From the NCBI GenBank assembly GCA_012799165.1, contig JAAZLU010000076.1, forward strand, positions 1-6,118: a stretch of 6,118 nucleotides of DNA, in the 5' to 3' direction. The DNA comes from Clostridiales bacterium. GTDB lineage: Bacteria; Bacillota; Clostridia; Peptostreptococcales; Anaerovoracaceae. Below the pieces are notes generated by a model that worked only from the letters and a program-made list of their open reading frames with translations, did no database searches and was not told the DNA's origin. Position numbers and translations under genes: made by a program. Shown here one piece after another: positions 5,264-6,118 of the stretch (positions within the stretch are counted from its first letter, which is position 1; each line of letters starts with the position of its first letter).

Positions 5264-6118
5264 ATGAAAGCGGAAGAGAAAAATTATTATGTCGCAGGCT
5301 TCGGCGGCACGAATATAGATTTGCACATCAGAGCTCAAAAACCCGCGGTTATGAGGGATTCAAATTTCGCGAAGATCTATCTATCGCCCGGCGGGGTGAT
5401 GCGAAACATACTGGACAATGTCGCGAGGCTCGGGATTTCCTGCAAACTGCTTTCCGCACTCGGAAGGGACGACTTCGGAGGCATAATCCTCGCCGACTGC
5501 GAGCGCATAGGCATCGATACTTCCTGCATTTACAAGGATTCGGAGCACGGGACCTCGTTCTATGTTCCCTTTGTGGACGCGGACGGCGATATGCTGATTG
5601 CGGCGAACGACATGCGGAATCTGCAGACCCTGCCGGAGGATTATCTGGAAGCTCACGAGGATATTTTAAAGAGGGCCAAAGCGATAATTTGCGATGCCAA
5701 CCCGCCGGAGGACAGGATAGTGCAGCTGACGCAGCTCGCGGGGGATACGCCGATTTTCGCAGACCCCGTGTCTACGGCGAGATGCAATGTATTTTTGCCC
5801 GTTCTGGACAAAATCTATCTGCTGAAGCCCAACCTCATGGAACTGGAAAGCATGAGCGGCATGCAATGCCGAACGGATGACGAAATCGCGAAGGCATGCG
5901 AAGTTCTCTTCGAAAGGGGGCTCAATTCGCTGGTGGTTTCGCTCGGAGCCCGGGGATGCTATTATGCTGATAGGAACGGAAAATCCATGTTCAGGCGAAT
6001 GCGCGCCGTCGAAAATATGGCTAACGCTACGGGTGCCGGAGATGCCTTTATGGCAGGATTGGTCTGCGCATGGTGCAGAGGAGCGGATACCGCGGAGATG
6101 CTGGACTACGCCCTCGCA
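5264..6118 (+). CDS. psuK: PfkB-family carbohydrate kinase, probable pseudouridine kinase (C-terminus cut by window edge)
   Basis: 285 residues are visible with no stop; E. coli PsuK has 313, so roughly 30 are missing. The PfkB (ribokinase) fold is shown by the substrate-binding SPGGVMRNILDNVARLG (41-57), VSLGARGCYYAD (225-236) and the signature NATGAGDAFMAGL (254-266), with catalytic base Asp260 and the anion-hole Gly residues before it. Several stretches resemble PsuK more than ribokinase or fructokinase as I recall them: GGVxRNI, LIAANDM (111-117), FADPVSTARC (165-174) and LLKPNLMELESMSG (186-199). PsuK phosphorylates pseudouridine to its 5'-phosphate, which PsuG then splits to uracil and ribose 5-phosphate; psuG often adjoins psuK and would be expected just to the right. 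The Lrp-like gene is 35 bases upstream across a terminator. Kinase family is certain; the pseudouridine substrate is likely but other nucleosides or sugars remain possible. Confidence 0.85.
   Translation, partial: MKAEEKNYYVAGFGGTNIDLHIRAQKPAVMRDSNFAKIYLSPGGVMRNILDNVARLGISCKLLSALGRDDFGGIILADCERIGIDTSCIYKDSEHGTSFYVPFVDADGDMLIAANDMRNLQTLPEDYLEAHEDILKRAKAIICDANPPEDRIVQLTQLAGDTPIFADPVSTARCNVFLPVLDKIYLLKPNLMELESMSGMQCRTDDEIAKACEVLFERGLNSLVVSLGARGCYYADRNGKSMFRRMRAVENMANATGAGDAFMAGLVCAWCRGADTAEMLDYALA

Noticed and set aside
5381..5866. Minus-strand open frames within the kinase gene (5381-5656 and 5666-5866)
   Set aside because: Antisense to a continuous PfkB kinase frame that carries all expected motifs.

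Overview
The window looks like an ordinary bacterial chromosome segment carrying housekeeping genes. It probably comes from a Gram-positive anaerobe of the Bacillota (class Clostridia or nearby). The reasons are strong AAAGGAGG-type ribosome binding sites, the gene run dCMP deaminase – TagO/WecA-type glycosyltransferase – UDP-GlcNAc 2-epimerase, which I associate with Clostridia, and moderate GC coding with AT-rich promoters. This placement is an inference; there is no rRNA or other lineage marker here.

Layout. Everything from base 1 to about 4640 is on the minus strand, and everything from about 4700 to the end is on the plus strand. The two directions part at a divergent promoter region (about 4602-4763). 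Leftward from it runs glnS (glutaminyl-tRNA synthetase), which ends at a clear hairpin terminator (2878-2903). After a 189-base gap with decayed tandem repeats and a possible promoter comes a second minus-strand unit: truA (tRNA pseudouridine synthase), comEB-like dCMP deaminase, a tagO/wecA-like polyprenyl-phosphate sugar-1-phosphate transferase, and the N-terminal part of wecB/mnaA (UDP-GlcNAc 2-epimerase), which runs off the left edge. The last four genes are packed tightly (one-base overlap, then 6- and 33-base gaps) and are probably one operon. Rightward from the divergent region run an Lrp/AsnC-family regulator, a terminator that overlaps its stop codon, and a PfkB-family sugar kinase that closely resembles pseudouridine kinase (psuK) and runs off the right edge.

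How the genes relate. TagO and WecB supply the first lipid-linked sugar and UDP-ManNAc for a cell-wall glycopolymer such as wall teichoic acid. dCMP deaminase feeds dTMP synthesis. TruA makes pseudouridine in tRNA, and the PsuK-like kinase would salvage free pseudouridine. GlnRS charges tRNA-Gln directly. The Lrp-like protein probably regulates itself and perhaps glnS or the kinase gene.

I see no mobile element, CRISPR array, tRNA or rRNA, and no clearly new multi-gene system. The most interesting points are regulatory: three similar decamers and two 9-base repeats in the divergent control region, a terminator just before psuK, a possibly leaderless truA, and a decayed 41-base tandem repeat that includes one arm of the glnS terminator.
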